46,787 nt of DNA from Flavobacterium ranwuense (GTDB lineage Bacteria > Bacteroidota > Bacteroidia > Flavobacteriales > Flavobacteriaceae): positions 1 to 46,787 of the forward strand of contig NZ_SMLH01000013.1 in assembly GCF_004349315.1 (NCBI RefSeq), in the 5' to 3' direction. Below the pieces are notes generated by a model. The model saw only the letters and a program-made list of their open reading frames with translations. It was not told where the DNA came from and made no database searches. A program made the position numbers and the translations under genes. Below are positions 1 through 7,551 of this stretch, piece after piece. Within the stretch, counting starts at the first letter, position 1, and every line of letters begins with the position of its first letter.

Positions 1-271
1 ATAAACTACGCAAATGAATAACTACTATATATTGAAATCAAAATTTATTGAAGAGTAAATTGTAGTTTGATTAATGAAAATCAATAATATTCAAAATCAT
101 TTAGAATATTTGTATTCTCATTTCAGGCCCTGATTAATGTTTATATAATTATTTGTATTTTTTTTAAATTTTAAACTATTGATTTTCAAAATAATGTGTT
201 TTGGGTCATATAAGTCATTTCTAATTAGATTAGTTAATACACCTTCAATTCAATTACGAAAATTAGGCAAC
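1..271. other. AT-rich intergenic stretch at window edge
   Basis: No convincing gene is visible in this stretch, which runs from the window edge to the terminator of the PLP-enzyme gene. It is very AT-rich and holds only short low-complexity inverted repeats, such as GAATA-TTTG-TATTC near 103-116. It may be the promoter region of a gene outside the window, but no clear TANNTTTG box was found. Confidence 0.5.
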
Positions 272-305
272 AAAAAAAGCAGCAAGATATCTTGCTGCTT
301 TTTTT
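272..305. terminator. Intrinsic terminator, bidirectional
   Basis: A perfect stem GCAGCAAGAT/ATCTTGCTGC is flanked by seven A on the left and seven T on the right, so it reads as an intrinsic terminator on either strand. On the minus strand it lies just past the stop codon of the PLP-enzyme gene. Confidence 0.9.
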
Positions 306-323
306 AATTAAAAAATAAATAAA

Positions 324-1550
324 CTATTCAGTCAAAATTGATTCTGTAGTGAAAACATTCAATTCCATCATGCATTTCTTCATCATCTGATACGTTCTTT
401 CAATGTCATTATCTAGACCGATAGAAAAACGGATTAAACCATCAGTCAATCCCATTTCTATTTGTTCTTCCATCGGAATTTCGCTGGAAGTTGAAGTTCC
501 TGGTGCGCTAAATAAGGTTTTATAAAATCCTAAACTTACCGCAAGATAACCTAGATTTTTGGCTTGCATCAATTCCATCAATGCATTGGCTTTTTCCAAT
601 GTACCAACATCTAAGGTCATCATCCCGCCAAAACCATATTCGTGATTAATCATTGACGAATACAGTTCATGACTTGGGTGGCTTTTTAAACCAGGATAAA
701 CCGTTTTAAGCCCGTCTTTTTCAAAACGTTCCGCAAGATACATCGCATTATGGCTGTGTTGTTTCATTCTAATATGTAGCGTGCGCAAGTTTTTCATTAC
801 ACTGGCAGAACGTAAACTATCCATCGTTGGTCCCAATAACATACTTGCACCACTATTTACATTTTTTAAACTATCAATAAATTCCTGAGAAGCACACGTT
901 ACTCCGCCAACAGTATCACTGCTTCCGTTGATGTATTTCGTTAAACTGTGAATCACAATATCAGCACCTAATTTTGCAGGAGAAACTGATAATGGTGAAA
1001 AAGTATTATCGACCGCTAATTTCAAATTGTGTTTTTTTGCAATTTTTGCCAAACCGGCAATATCAGCCACTTCCAGTAAAGGATTACTGACCGTCTCACA
1101 GTACAAAACTTTAGTTTCGGCGGTAATTGCAGCTTCCACAACATCTAATTTTGTGATGTCAACAAAAGTGGTTTTGATGCCTAATCTTGGTGTGAAATTC
1201 TTTAAGAAAGCATACGTTCCGCCATATATAGTTCTGCTGGAAACGATGTGATCGCCCGAACCGCACAATTGCAACAGCGTAGGTGTAATCGCTCCCATTC
1301 CTGATGCTGAAACATTTGCTGTTTCCGTTCCTTCCATCGCTGCCAAGGCTTTGTCTAAGTACAAATTACTTGGTGACGAATGACGAGAATACAAGTAGCA
1401 TCCTTCCATATTTCCTTCAAAAGTATCGAACATTGTTTTTGCCGATAAGAAAGTATAGGTTGATGAGTCTGAAATAGATGGATTTACACCGCCAAATTCT
1501 CCAAAGTACTGCAAATCCTGAATGTTGTCTGCGGGATTGAAATTTTTCAT
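324..1550 (-). CDS. Cys/Met metabolism PLP-dependent lyase/transferase (methionine gamma-lyase-like)
   Basis: This is a member of the Cys/Met metabolism PLP family (cystathionine gamma-synthase/lyase, methionine gamma-lyase, O-acetylhomoserine sulfhydrylase), a cytosolic sulfur amino acid enzyme. The 408 residues fit the family. K205 in HSLTKYINGSSD should bind PLP, D181 in AVDNTF should hold the pyridine nitrogen, SASGMGAI (81-88) sits where phosphate is bound, and YSR (54-56) matches the tetramer-contact motif. The YGGTY motif (109-113) has Gly where classic methionine gamma-lyases have Cys (YGCT), so cystathionine lyase/synthase or O-acetylhomoserine sulfhydrylase activity is equally possible. 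The divergent Lrp/AsnC regulator suggests amino-acid-responsive control and perhaps a catabolic role. A structured repeat element occupies its 5' leader, ending about 13 nt before the ATG. Confidence 0.9.
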   Translation of the reverse strand: MKNFNPADNIQDLQYFGEFGGVNPSISDSSTYTFLSAKTMFDTFEGNMEGCYLYSRHSSPSNLYLDKALAAMEGTETANVSASGMGAITPTLLQLCGSGDHIVSSRTIYGGTYAFLKNFTPRLGIKTTFVDITKLDVVEAAITAETKVLYCETVSNPLLEVADIAGLAKIAKKHNLKLAVDNTFSPLSVSPAKLGADIVIHSLTKYINGSSDTVGGVTCASQEFIDSLKNVNSGASMLLGPTMDSLRSASVMKNLRTLHIRMKQHSHNAMYLAERFEKDGLKTVYPGLKSHPSHELYSSMINHEYGFGGMMTLDVGTLEKANALMELMQAKNLGYLAVSLGFYKTLFSAPGTSTSSEIPMEEQIEMGLTDGLIRFSIGLDNDIERTYQMMKKCMMELNVFTTESILTE

Positions 1551-1563
1551 GTTTTAATTTTTT

Positions 1564-1646
1564 AGGAGCTAATCCCGCTATCCATTGCAATCTTTATCTT
1601 TTTTAAAGAAAAAAAGAAAAGGATTTCCATTTCTATCGGGGCTAGG
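1564..1646 (-). ncRNA. Structured dispersed element, copy 1 (RNA-like hairpin)
   Basis: On the minus strand it begins CCTAGCCCCGATAG, continues TGGAAATCC, forms a T-rich/A-rich hairpin, then ends GGATAGCGGGATTAGCTCC. Outer CCCG/CGGG words can pair, as can an inner CTTTTCTTTTTTT/AAAAAAGATAAAG stem. A second copy at 27175-27303 keeps the ends but has a different inner stem that still pairs, which argues for selection on structure. In this orientation it lies in the 5' leader of the PLP-enzyme gene. It may be a known Flavobacteria RNA motif (Rfam Flavo-1 is the first to test) or an uncatalogued repeat. Confidence 0.6.
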
Positions 1647-1765
1647 ACATTTCGTTATTTTAAGAAACTTAATTCAAAATAAACACTTTGTAGATTATTA
1701 GTCAATAGAAGTATGTAATAATAGATTTTAAAACTATTAAACTTAATTTTAAAAGTTAAATATTC

Positions 1766-1773
1766 TAAATTTG
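1766..1773 (+). promoter_or_regulatory. -7 promoter box (TAAATTTG) of lrp-type gene
   Basis: The box matches the Bacteroidota TANNTTTG consensus. Transcription would start near 1780, giving a leader of about 74 nt that includes the 7-bp repeat run. No clear TTTG -33 box lies at the right distance. Confidence 0.5.
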
Positions 1774-1823
1774 CATAAATAGTTAGGTAATAATAGTTTT
1801 TCTTTCAATAAGGAACCCTTAAA

Positions 1824-1851
1824 CTCATAACCCATAACTCATAACTCAAAA
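1824..1851 (+). repeat. Degenerate 7-bp tandem repeat abutting a start codon
   Basis: Four units in exact 7-bp register read CTCATAA, CCCATAA, CTCATAA, CTCAAAA. A fifth, weaker unit (CCTTAAA) may precede them. The array ends 2 nt before the ATG at 1854, so it forms the end of the regulator's 5' leader. Confidence 0.75.
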
Positions 1852-1853
1852 AC

Positions 1854-2312
1854 ATGACATTAGATCCAATAGATAAAAAACTACTTTTTTTATTACAATC
1901 CGATAGCAAGAAAACAACCAAAGAACTTTCTTTAAAACTTAATCTTTCAGTTACTGCTGTCTACGAGCGTATAAAAAAATTGGAAAGGGAAGGAATTATC
2001 GATAAATACGTCGTGTTAGTCAATCGTTCGAAAATCGAAAAAGGTTTTGTGGTTTTCTGCCATCTCAAATTAATACAACATACCAAGGAGTTTCTTACCA
2101 AATTCGAAAGCGAAGTGATACAACTCAAGGAAGTCCTTGAATGTCATCATGTGAGTGGTGATTACGATTATATCTTAAAAATAGTAGTAAAAGATATGGA
2201 AGCGTATCGGGAATTTTTGGTTACAAAATTGACCACATTGCAACATATAGGAAGTACACACAGTACATTCATGATTAGCGAAGTAAAAAACACTACGGTT
2301 GTTGATATCTAG
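1854..2312 (+). CDS. Lrp/AsnC family transcriptional regulator
   Basis: This 152-residue protein has the usual Lrp/AsnC plan: an N-terminal winged helix-turn-helix (about residues 3-62, opening LDPIDKKLLFLLQSDSKKTTKELS and continuing SVTAVYERIKKLEREGII) and a C-terminal RAM ligand-binding domain (about 65-150, with CHHVSGDYDYILKI). Proteins of this family form octamers, bind amino acids and regulate neighbouring transport or catabolic genes. It is divergent from the Cys/Met PLP-enzyme gene, the probable target, as MdeR is for methionine gamma-lyase in Pseudomonas. The target and ligand are inferred from position only. Confidence 0.92.
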   Translation: MTLDPIDKKLLFLLQSDSKKTTKELSLKLNLSVTAVYERIKKLEREGIIDKYVVLVNRSKIEKGFVVFCHLKLIQHTKEFLTKFESEVIQLKEVLECHHVSGDYDYILKIVVKDMEAYREFLVTKLTTLQHIGSTHSTFMISEVKNTTVVDI

Positions 2313-2397
2313 AATAAATGTAAATTTTAAGCGGTATTCAATGATAAGTAAATGTTAATTGGTAAAAATTCGTAACAAAAAACCTTCTGAATTAAAC

Positions 2398-2426
2398 TTT
2401 AAACAAAACTTAATTCCTTAATTTTG
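2398..2426 (+). promoter_or_regulatory. Promoter of lpdA
   Basis: TAATTTTG at 2419-2426 matches TANNTTTG. A weaker -33 word, TTTA at 2398-2401, lies 17 nt upstream. Initiation would fall near 2433, leaving about 30 nt of leader before the ATG at 2463. Confidence 0.6.
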
Positions 2427-2462
2427 TGCAACATTTTATAAAACACAATAAAAAAATATACT

Positions 2463-3866
2463 ATGAGTTCATTTGACGTAGTCATTATAGGTTCTGGACC
2501 TGGCGGATATGTATCAGCGATTCGTTGTGCACAATTGGGTTTCAAAACAGCAATTATCGAAAAATATTCCACTCTTGGAGGAACTTGCCTAAATGTAGGT
2601 TGTATTCCTTCAAAAGCATTACTTGCTTCTTCTCATCATTACAGTGAAATTGCTCATTTTGCAGATCACGGAATTGAAGTTTCCGGAGAAGTAAAAGTGA
2701 ACCTTGAAAAAATGATTGCGCGCAAACAAGCCGTTGTGGATCAGACTTCAGGTGGGGTGAAATTTTTAATGGACAAAAATAAAATTACAGTTCTGGAAGG
2801 ATTGGGTTCGTTTGTTGATGCTACACATGTTGCTGTTACAAAAGCGGATGGAACTTCTGAAACGATCGAAGCTAAAAATATCATTATCGCTACGGGTTCA
2901 AAACCATCTTCGTTGCCATTTATCAAAATCGATAAAGAAAGAATCATCACTTCTACCGAAGCGTTAAAGCTTAAAGAAGTACCAAAACATTTAGTGATTA
3001 TTGGAGGTGGAGTAATTGGGATTGAATTAGGCCAAGTGTATTTACGATTGGGAGCGCAAGTTTCTGTTGTAGAATATTTGGACCGAATTATTCCTGGAAT
3101 GGATGCTTCATTATCTAAAGAATTGACTAAAGTATTAAAAAAACAAGGCATGAAATTCTACGTTTCACATAAAGTGAAATCTGTAGAAAGAAATGGAGAA
3201 GGTGTTGTTGTTCAAGCTGAAAATGCAAAAGGAGAAACAATTACTCTTGAAGGAGATTATTCATTGGTTTCTGTGGGACGTCGCCCGTATACTGATGGAT
3301 TGAATGCAGATAAAGCAGGCGTGAAAATCTCAGATAGAGGAATGGTTGAAGTAAACGATCATTTACAAACTTCAGTTTCGAATATTTATGCTATTGGTGA
3401 TGTTGTTCGTGGAGCGATGTTAGCGCACAAAGCAGAAGAAGAAGGTACAATGGTTGCTGAGATTTTGGCAGGTCAAAAACCACATATTGATTATAACTTA
3501 ATTCCGGGAGTGGTTTATACTTGGCCAGAAGTGGCTGCAGTAGGACAAACTGAGGAACAATTGAAAGCTTCTGGTGTGGAATTCAAATCAGGAAGCTTTC
3601 CTTTCAAAGCCTTAGGTCGTGCAAGAGCTGGTGGAGATTTAGACGGATTTGTAAAAATTCTTGCTGATGCAACAACAGATGAAGTGCTGGGAGTTCATAT
3701 GATTGGAGCCCGTTGTGCTGATTTAATCGCTGAAGCGGTTACGGCAATGGAATTCAAAGCATCTGCTGAAGATATTTCAAGAATGTCCCATGCACACCCA
3801 ACATTTGCAGAAGCGATAAAAGAAGCTGCATTAGCCGTTACTGACAATAGAGCTTTGCATGTGTAA
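2463..3866 (+). CDS. lpdA: Dihydrolipoyl dehydrogenase (E3)
   Basis: This flavoprotein reoxidises the dihydrolipoyl groups of 2-oxoacid dehydrogenase complexes or the glycine cleavage system using NAD+. At 467 residues it has full length. Visible motifs are the FAD-binding GSGPGG (11-16), the redox-active disulfide C42/C47 in GGTCLNVGCIPSK, the NAD-binding GGGVIGIE in the middle, the second FAD motif YAIGDV, and the C-terminal HAHPTFAEAIKEA carrying the catalytic His/Glu pair. It stands alone, away from E1 or E2 genes, with its own promoter and terminator, consistent with an E3 shared by several complexes. Confidence 0.96.
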   Translation: MSSFDVVIIGSGPGGYVSAIRCAQLGFKTAIIEKYSTLGGTCLNVGCIPSKALLASSHHYSEIAHFADHGIEVSGEVKVNLEKMIARKQAVVDQTSGGVKFLMDKNKITVLEGLGSFVDATHVAVTKADGTSETIEAKNIIIATGSKPSSLPFIKIDKERIITSTEALKLKEVPKHLVIIGGGVIGIELGQVYLRLGAQVSVVEYLDRIIPGMDASLSKELTKVLKKQGMKFYVSHKVKSVERNGEGVVVQAENAKGETITLEGDYSLVSVGRRPYTDGLNADKAGVKISDRGMVEVNDHLQTSVSNIYAIGDVVRGAMLAHKAEEEGTMVAEILAGQKPHIDYNLIPGVVYTWPEVAAVGQTEEQLKASGVEFKSGSFPFKALGRARAGGDLDGFVKILADATTDEVLGVHMIGARCADLIAEAVTAMEFKASAEDISRMSHAHPTFAEAIKEAALAVTDNRALHV

Positions 3867-3913
3867 TTGGAGAATCTGAAATTAGATAATTAAATCTCGT
3901 TTTAAAATAAAGA

Positions 3914-3939
3914 AACCCGTTCAATTGAGCGGGTTTTAT
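3914..3939 (+). terminator. Terminator of lpdA
   Basis: AACCCG (3914-3919) pairs with CGGGTT (3930-3935) around an inner TCAATTGA palindrome, followed by a short T-rich run. It lies between lpdA and the convergent DoxX-like gene. Confidence 0.75.
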
Positions 3940-3960
3940 TTTGTTATGAGGTGAGTTTAT

Positions 3961-4341
3961 TTAGCCTTTAGCTATAAATAAACCTTTATAGTTTTCCCAA
4001 TGGCTGTAAATTAAAAACAGATTGCCTAAAAATAAGAACAAGGCAATTGGTATTCCTTCGGGGGACAAGAAAAAATTAATAAATAAAATGTTTATGGTTA
4101 TAGGTAATATTAAGATATTGGCTAATGTAACATACCGTCCGGTAATAAAGGATAGTCCACAAAGGAATTCCATTGATTTTGCCAAGGGGATTAAATAAGT
4201 AGATGCAACTAAACCCACATTAAAAGCCTTGAAATTCCCAGTAACTTCAGGTTCCGGTGCTAGTTTTAGAAAGAAGCTAACAGACGCATAAAGTAACAAA
4301 AGTCCAATTAAGGTTCGGATAATAATAATTGCAATTTTCAT
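3961..4341 (-). CDS. Small DoxX-like membrane protein
   Basis: The 126-residue protein has about four hydrophobic segments, near residues 3-20, 45-65, 70-90 and 95-112. The short length and layout resemble the DoxX/DoxD-like group of small four-helix membrane proteins, whose functions vary and are poorly known. It follows the VOC-protein gene by 38 nt on the same strand and is probably cotranscribed with it. No catalytic motif is visible, so the family call is tentative and no function is claimed. Confidence 0.7.
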   Translation of the reverse strand: MKIAIIIIRTLIGLLLLYASVSFFLKLAPEPEVTGNFKAFNVGLVASTYLIPLAKSMEFLCGLSFITGRYVTLANILILPITINILFINFFLSPEGIPIALFLFLGNLFLIYSHWENYKGLFIAKG

Positions 4342-4379
4342 AGTATATGGTGTTTTAGAGGTTATATATTTGAGAATTA

Positions 4380-4784
4380 TTATTGGGGTATTGCACTTTC
4401 ATCCATATGCATAATTTCCCATTGATGCCCATCTAAATCGGCAAAACTATGTCCGTACATCCACCCATGATCTTGTGGCTCCATATAAATTGAACCACCA
4501 GCATCTACTGCATTTTTGACCATTTCCTCTACTTTTTCTCTACTTTCAACATCTAAGGCTATTAATACTTCGGTATTTTTATGGGCGTTGCAAATTTCTT
4601 TTTTGGTAAAGTCTTTAAAACGTTGCTCGGTCACTAGCATTGCAAAAATATTTTCTCCTATAATCATGCAAGTAGCATGCTCATCAGTAAATTGTGGATT
4701 GAAAGAAAATCCAAGTGTGGTAAAAAAATCAATTGATTTTTTTAGGTCTTTAACAGCTAAATTTATAAAAATTTTTGAAACCAT
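4380..4784 (-). CDS. VOC superfamily protein (glyoxalase/bleomycin-resistance fold)
   Basis: The protein has 134 residues with the start at the ATG at 4784. That start matches the family (MVSKIFINLAVKDLKKSIDFF, the usual first beta strand and helix), whereas an upstream ATG at 4817 would add 11 unconserved residues. The end, HSFADLDGHQWEIMHMD, is the typical closing strand, with DLDGHQWE carrying the metal-ligand Glu position. VOC proteins include lyases, dioxygenases and antibiotic-binding proteins, and the substrate here is unknown. The gene probably heads a two-gene operon with the DoxX-like gene. Confidence 0.88.
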   Translation of the reverse strand: MVSKIFINLAVKDLKKSIDFFTTLGFSFNPQFTDEHATCMIIGENIFAMLVTEQRFKDFTKKEICNAHKNTEVLIALDVESREKVEEMVKNAVDAGGSIYMEPQDHGWMYGHSFADLDGHQWEIMHMDESAIPQ

Positions 4785-4834
4785 AATGAGAATGATTAAA
4801 CGATTAAAAGAATCCAAAATTTATCATACACTAT

Positions 4835-4842
4835 CAAATTTA
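4835..4842 (-). promoter_or_regulatory. -7 box (TAAATTTG) for VOC/DoxX-like operon
   Basis: On the minus strand this matches TANNTTTG and would give a leader of about 44 nt to the ATG at 4784. It faces away from the pabB promoter some 35 bp further on. No good -33 box was seen. Confidence 0.45.
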
Positions 4843-4876
4843 CAAAAAAATAAACTAATTTTAGTATAATCAGTTA

Positions 4877-4905
4877 TTGAAGGTTTATTTTTTGTTGTAA
4901 TTTTG
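4877..4905 (+). promoter_or_regulatory. Promoter of pabB operon
   Basis: TTG at 4877-4879, an 18-nt spacer and TAATTTTG at 4898-4905 form a good Bacteroidota promoter. The -7 box overlaps the most upstream in-frame TTG (4903), so that codon would lie before the transcription start (about 4912) and cannot be the start codon if this promoter is used. Confidence 0.65.
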
Positions 4906-4926
4906 AATTTTAAACACCAATACTTT

Positions 4927-6213
4927 TTGAGAACTTCAATTTACAAGTCTATTTCTGATCCAAAATTGTTCAAACAACAACTTTTATTTTGGTCTCAACA
5001 GTTTCGAGAAATCATTTATTTGGACAGTAATGATTATCCGCAAAAATATTCCAGTTATGACTGCGTTCTTGCGGTGGATGCATTTACCTCAATAAAGACT
5101 GATTATCACAATGCTTTTGAGGATTTAAAACAATACCAGCAAATTACCAAAGACTGGCTTTTTGGCTATTTATCGTATGATTTAAAAAATGACATTGAGC
5201 AATTACAATCTACCAATTTTGATGGGCTGGATTTCCCAGATTTGTATTTCTTTCAACCTAAGAAGCTGTTTTTATTGAAAGGGAATCAACTGGAAATTAA
5301 ATATCTTAATATGTGTGATGATGAAGCTGAGGAAGACTTTGAAAATATAGTCGAAAGTCGAAAGTCGAAAGTCGAAACTGGAGTAACAATAAAAATTCAG
5401 CAACGAATTCCGGAGGTGAGTTATCTTGAAAAGGGTTCCAAAATATTGGAACACATTCATCAAGGTGATATTTATGAAGCCAATTTTTGTATGGAGTTTT
5501 TTGCTGAAAATGCAATTATAGATCCAATCGAAAAATTTATAAAACTCAACGAAATTTCTCAGCCTCCATTCGCCGTTTTTTTTAAGAATAACAATCATTT
5601 TTTACTTTCGGCGACACCGGAACGCTATTTAAAGAAAGAAGGAGAGCTTATTATTTCACAACCTATTAAAGGAACGGCTAAACGATTTTTGGATGTAATC
5701 GAAGATGAGAAATCAAAAACACAATTAGCTTTAGATCCAAAGGAGAGAGCAGAAAACATTATGATTACGGATTTAGTGCGAAATGATTTATCTCGAACTG
5801 CACAAAAGGGATCAGTTGAAGTACAAGAGTTATGTGGCATTTATTCTTTCTTGCAAGTGCATCAAATGATTTCTACGGTTACTTCAAAATTGGATTCACA
5901 ATATTCCGCTGTAGATGTGATAAAAACAACTTTCCCAATGGGAAGTATGACAGGAGCGCCAAAGATTTCGGCGATGAAAATTATTGAGGAACTGGAAGAA
6001 ACAAAACGCGGTTTATATAGCGGTGCTGTGGGTTATTTTGGACCAAACGGTGATTTCGATTTCAATGTGGTTATCCGAAGTATTTTGTATAATCAAGAAA
6101 AAAAATACGTTTCTTTTTCAGTTGGAAGTGCTATAACTTCACAATCAATTCCTGAAAAGGAGTATGAAGAATGTTTGCTTAAAGCAAAAGCTATGCGAGA
6201 AGTTTTAAGCTAA
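4927..6213 (+). CDS. pabB: Aminodeoxychorismate synthase component I
   Basis: PabB aminates chorismate to 4-amino-4-deoxychorismate for folate synthesis, using ammonia from a glutaminase partner. The C-terminal chorismate-binding domain is complete: PIKGTAKR (the Lys typical of PabB, not the Ala of anthranilate synthase), ENIMITDLVRNDLSR, FPMGSMTGAPK and YSGAVGYFG. No ATG lies near the N-terminus. The TTG at 4927 gives 428 residues beginning RTSIYKSI and is preferred, because the upstream TTG at 4903 lies inside the -7 box. A perfect four-unit GTCGAAA repeat (5350-5377) encodes the linker VESRKSKVE between the N-terminal and catalytic domains. It is followed by tilS after 27 nt. No pabA glutaminase gene is in the window. 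Confidence 0.9.
   Translation: MRTSIYKSISDPKLFKQQLLFWSQQFREIIYLDSNDYPQKYSSYDCVLAVDAFTSIKTDYHNAFEDLKQYQQITKDWLFGYLSYDLKNDIEQLQSTNFDGLDFPDLYFFQPKKLFLLKGNQLEIKYLNMCDDEAEEDFENIVESRKSKVETGVTIKIQQRIPEVSYLEKGSKILEHIHQGDIYEANFCMEFFAENAIIDPIEKFIKLNEISQPPFAVFFKNNNHFLLSATPERYLKKEGELIISQPIKGTAKRFLDVIEDEKSKTQLALDPKERAENIMITDLVRNDLSRTAQKGSVEVQELCGIYSFLQVHQMISTVTSKLDSQYSAVDVIKTTFPMGSMTGAPKISAMKIIEELEETKRGLYSGAVGYFGPNGDFDFNVVIRSILYNQEKKYVSFSVGSAITSQSIPEKEYEECLLKAKAMREVLS
5350..5377 (+). repeat. Perfect 7-bp tandem repeat (GTCGAAA x4) inside pabB
   Basis: Four identical 7-bp units lie in frame in the linker coding region. Because 7 is not a multiple of 3, gain or loss of one unit would shift the reading frame and truncate PabB. 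As sequenced, the frame is open to the natural stop. Confidence 0.9.
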
Positions 6214-6240
6214 ATCAAAATGAATTAATTAAATTTGAAC

Positions 6241-7551
6241 ATGCTACAGAAATTCCAAAATCATCTGCTTCATAATTTCCAGTTCTTGAATGGAAAAAAA
6301 ATCCTTCTTGCTACAAGCGGCGGGAAAGATAGTATGGTAATGGTACATTTGTTTCAGCAATTAGAGTATAAAATAGGAATTGCAAATTGCAATTTTCAAT
6401 TGCGTGGAATAGAAAGTTTTGAAGATCAAAATTTCGTTCAGGAATATGCCGCTACAAATGATATTCCGGTATTTATAACACAATTTGATACAAAAGCTTT
6501 TTCTGAAGATTATAAAATTTCTACACAAGTTGCAGCCCGCGAGTTACGTTATAATTGGTTTTATGAGTTATTGGAAACTGAAAAATTTGATTATATTCTT
6601 ACGGCACATCATGCCGATGATAATTTGGAAACTTTCTTAATCAACCTTAGTCGAGGAACAGGATTAGAAGGTTTGACAGGGATTCCGGAACAGAACGAAA
6701 AAGTAATTCGTCCACTTTTGGCATTTAGCCAAGAGGAAATGGAAGAATATGCCAAATTAAATAACATTCAATGGCGCGAGGACAGCAGTAATGCATCTGA
6801 TAAATACCTTCGAAATAAGATTAGACATCATCTGGTTCCGATGTTAAAGGAATTGAACCCAAATTTCCTTTCCTCGTTTCACAAAACGCAAGCTTATTTG
6901 CAAGAAGCACAAGTTATGGTTGAAGATGCTTCGATTATGGTCTATCAGCAAGTAGCAAAGCAAAAGGAGGATGATATTTACTTTGATTTAAAGAAATTAA
7001 AAAAATTACCGAACTATAAATCGTATTTATACCAATGGTTGAAAGAATTTGAATTTTCGGCGTGGGATGATATTTATGATTTGGTCGAAAGCCAATCGGG
7101 TAAATACGTTTTTTCTCCAGAATACCGATTATTGAAAGACAGAGATTCTTTAATTTTGAGTCCTATAAATTTCGAAAATAACGAAGAAAAATATTTCATT
7201 AATGAAAATCAAAAAGTAGTTAAAGTTCCCTTAAATCTTTCGTTTTGTAAAGTAGCCGACATTAATTTAACAACCAACTCAGCTATCTTTGTTGACGCTG
7301 ATAAATTACAATATCCGTTGATTTTACGCCGTTGGAACGAGGGAGATAGTTTTCAACCTTTTGGGATGAATGGTAAATCGAAGAAAGTGAGTAAGCTTTT
7401 TAAAGATGAAAAATTATCATTAATAGAAAAAGAAAACTCTTGGCTTTTATGTTCTAATGATCAAATAGTCTGGATTATTGGTCTTCGTCAGGATGAACGC
7501 TTTAGAATAGAAAATACAACAAAGAATATACTTAAAATACAATTAGAATAA
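6241..7551 (+). CDS. tilS: tRNA(Ile)-lysidine synthetase
   Basis: TilS attaches lysine to C34 of the CAU-anticodon tRNA-Ile, changing it to an AUA reader; it is an essential cytosolic enzyme. The N-terminal PP-loop SGGKDSM and the ATP-pyrophosphatase core (TAHHADDNLETFLINLSRGTGLEGL) are clear. The C-terminal substrate-binding domain ends with RRWNEGDSFQPFGMNGKSKKVSKLF, as in family members. Length is 436 residues from ATG 6241; an in-frame TTG two codons upstream is less likely. Its stop overlaps the next ATG by one base (TAATG), implying translational coupling with dsbD. Confidence 0.95.
   Translation: MLQKFQNHLLHNFQFLNGKKILLATSGGKDSMVMVHLFQQLEYKIGIANCNFQLRGIESFEDQNFVQEYAATNDIPVFITQFDTKAFSEDYKISTQVAARELRYNWFYELLETEKFDYILTAHHADDNLETFLINLSRGTGLEGLTGIPEQNEKVIRPLLAFSQEEMEEYAKLNNIQWREDSSNASDKYLRNKIRHHLVPMLKELNPNFLSSFHKTQAYLQEAQVMVEDASIMVYQQVAKQKEDDIYFDLKKLKKLPNYKSYLYQWLKEFEFSAWDDIYDLVESQSGKYVFSPEYRLLKDRDSLILSPINFENNEEKYFINENQKVVKVPLNLSFCKVADINLTTNSAIFVDADKLQYPLILRRWNEGDSFQPFGMNGKSKKVSKLFKDEKLSLIEKENSWLLCSNDQIVWIIGLRQDERFRIENTTKNILKIQLE

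Larger units (their letters stand above)
1551..1853. other. Divergent control region between PLP enzyme and Lrp/AsnC regulator
   Basis: The 303-bp region holds a structured dispersed element (1564-1646), a TANNTTTG -7 box facing the regulator (1766-1773), and a run of 7-bp repeats (1824-1851) ending 2 nt before the regulator's ATG. No further gene is seen. An Lrp-type operator is expected here by analogy but cannot be picked out with confidence. Confidence 0.6.

Noticed and set aside
1824..1851. CRISPR array
   Set aside because: The repeated units are 7 bp with no unique spacers, so this is a simple degenerate tandem repeat. No CRISPR array or cas gene was seen anywhere.
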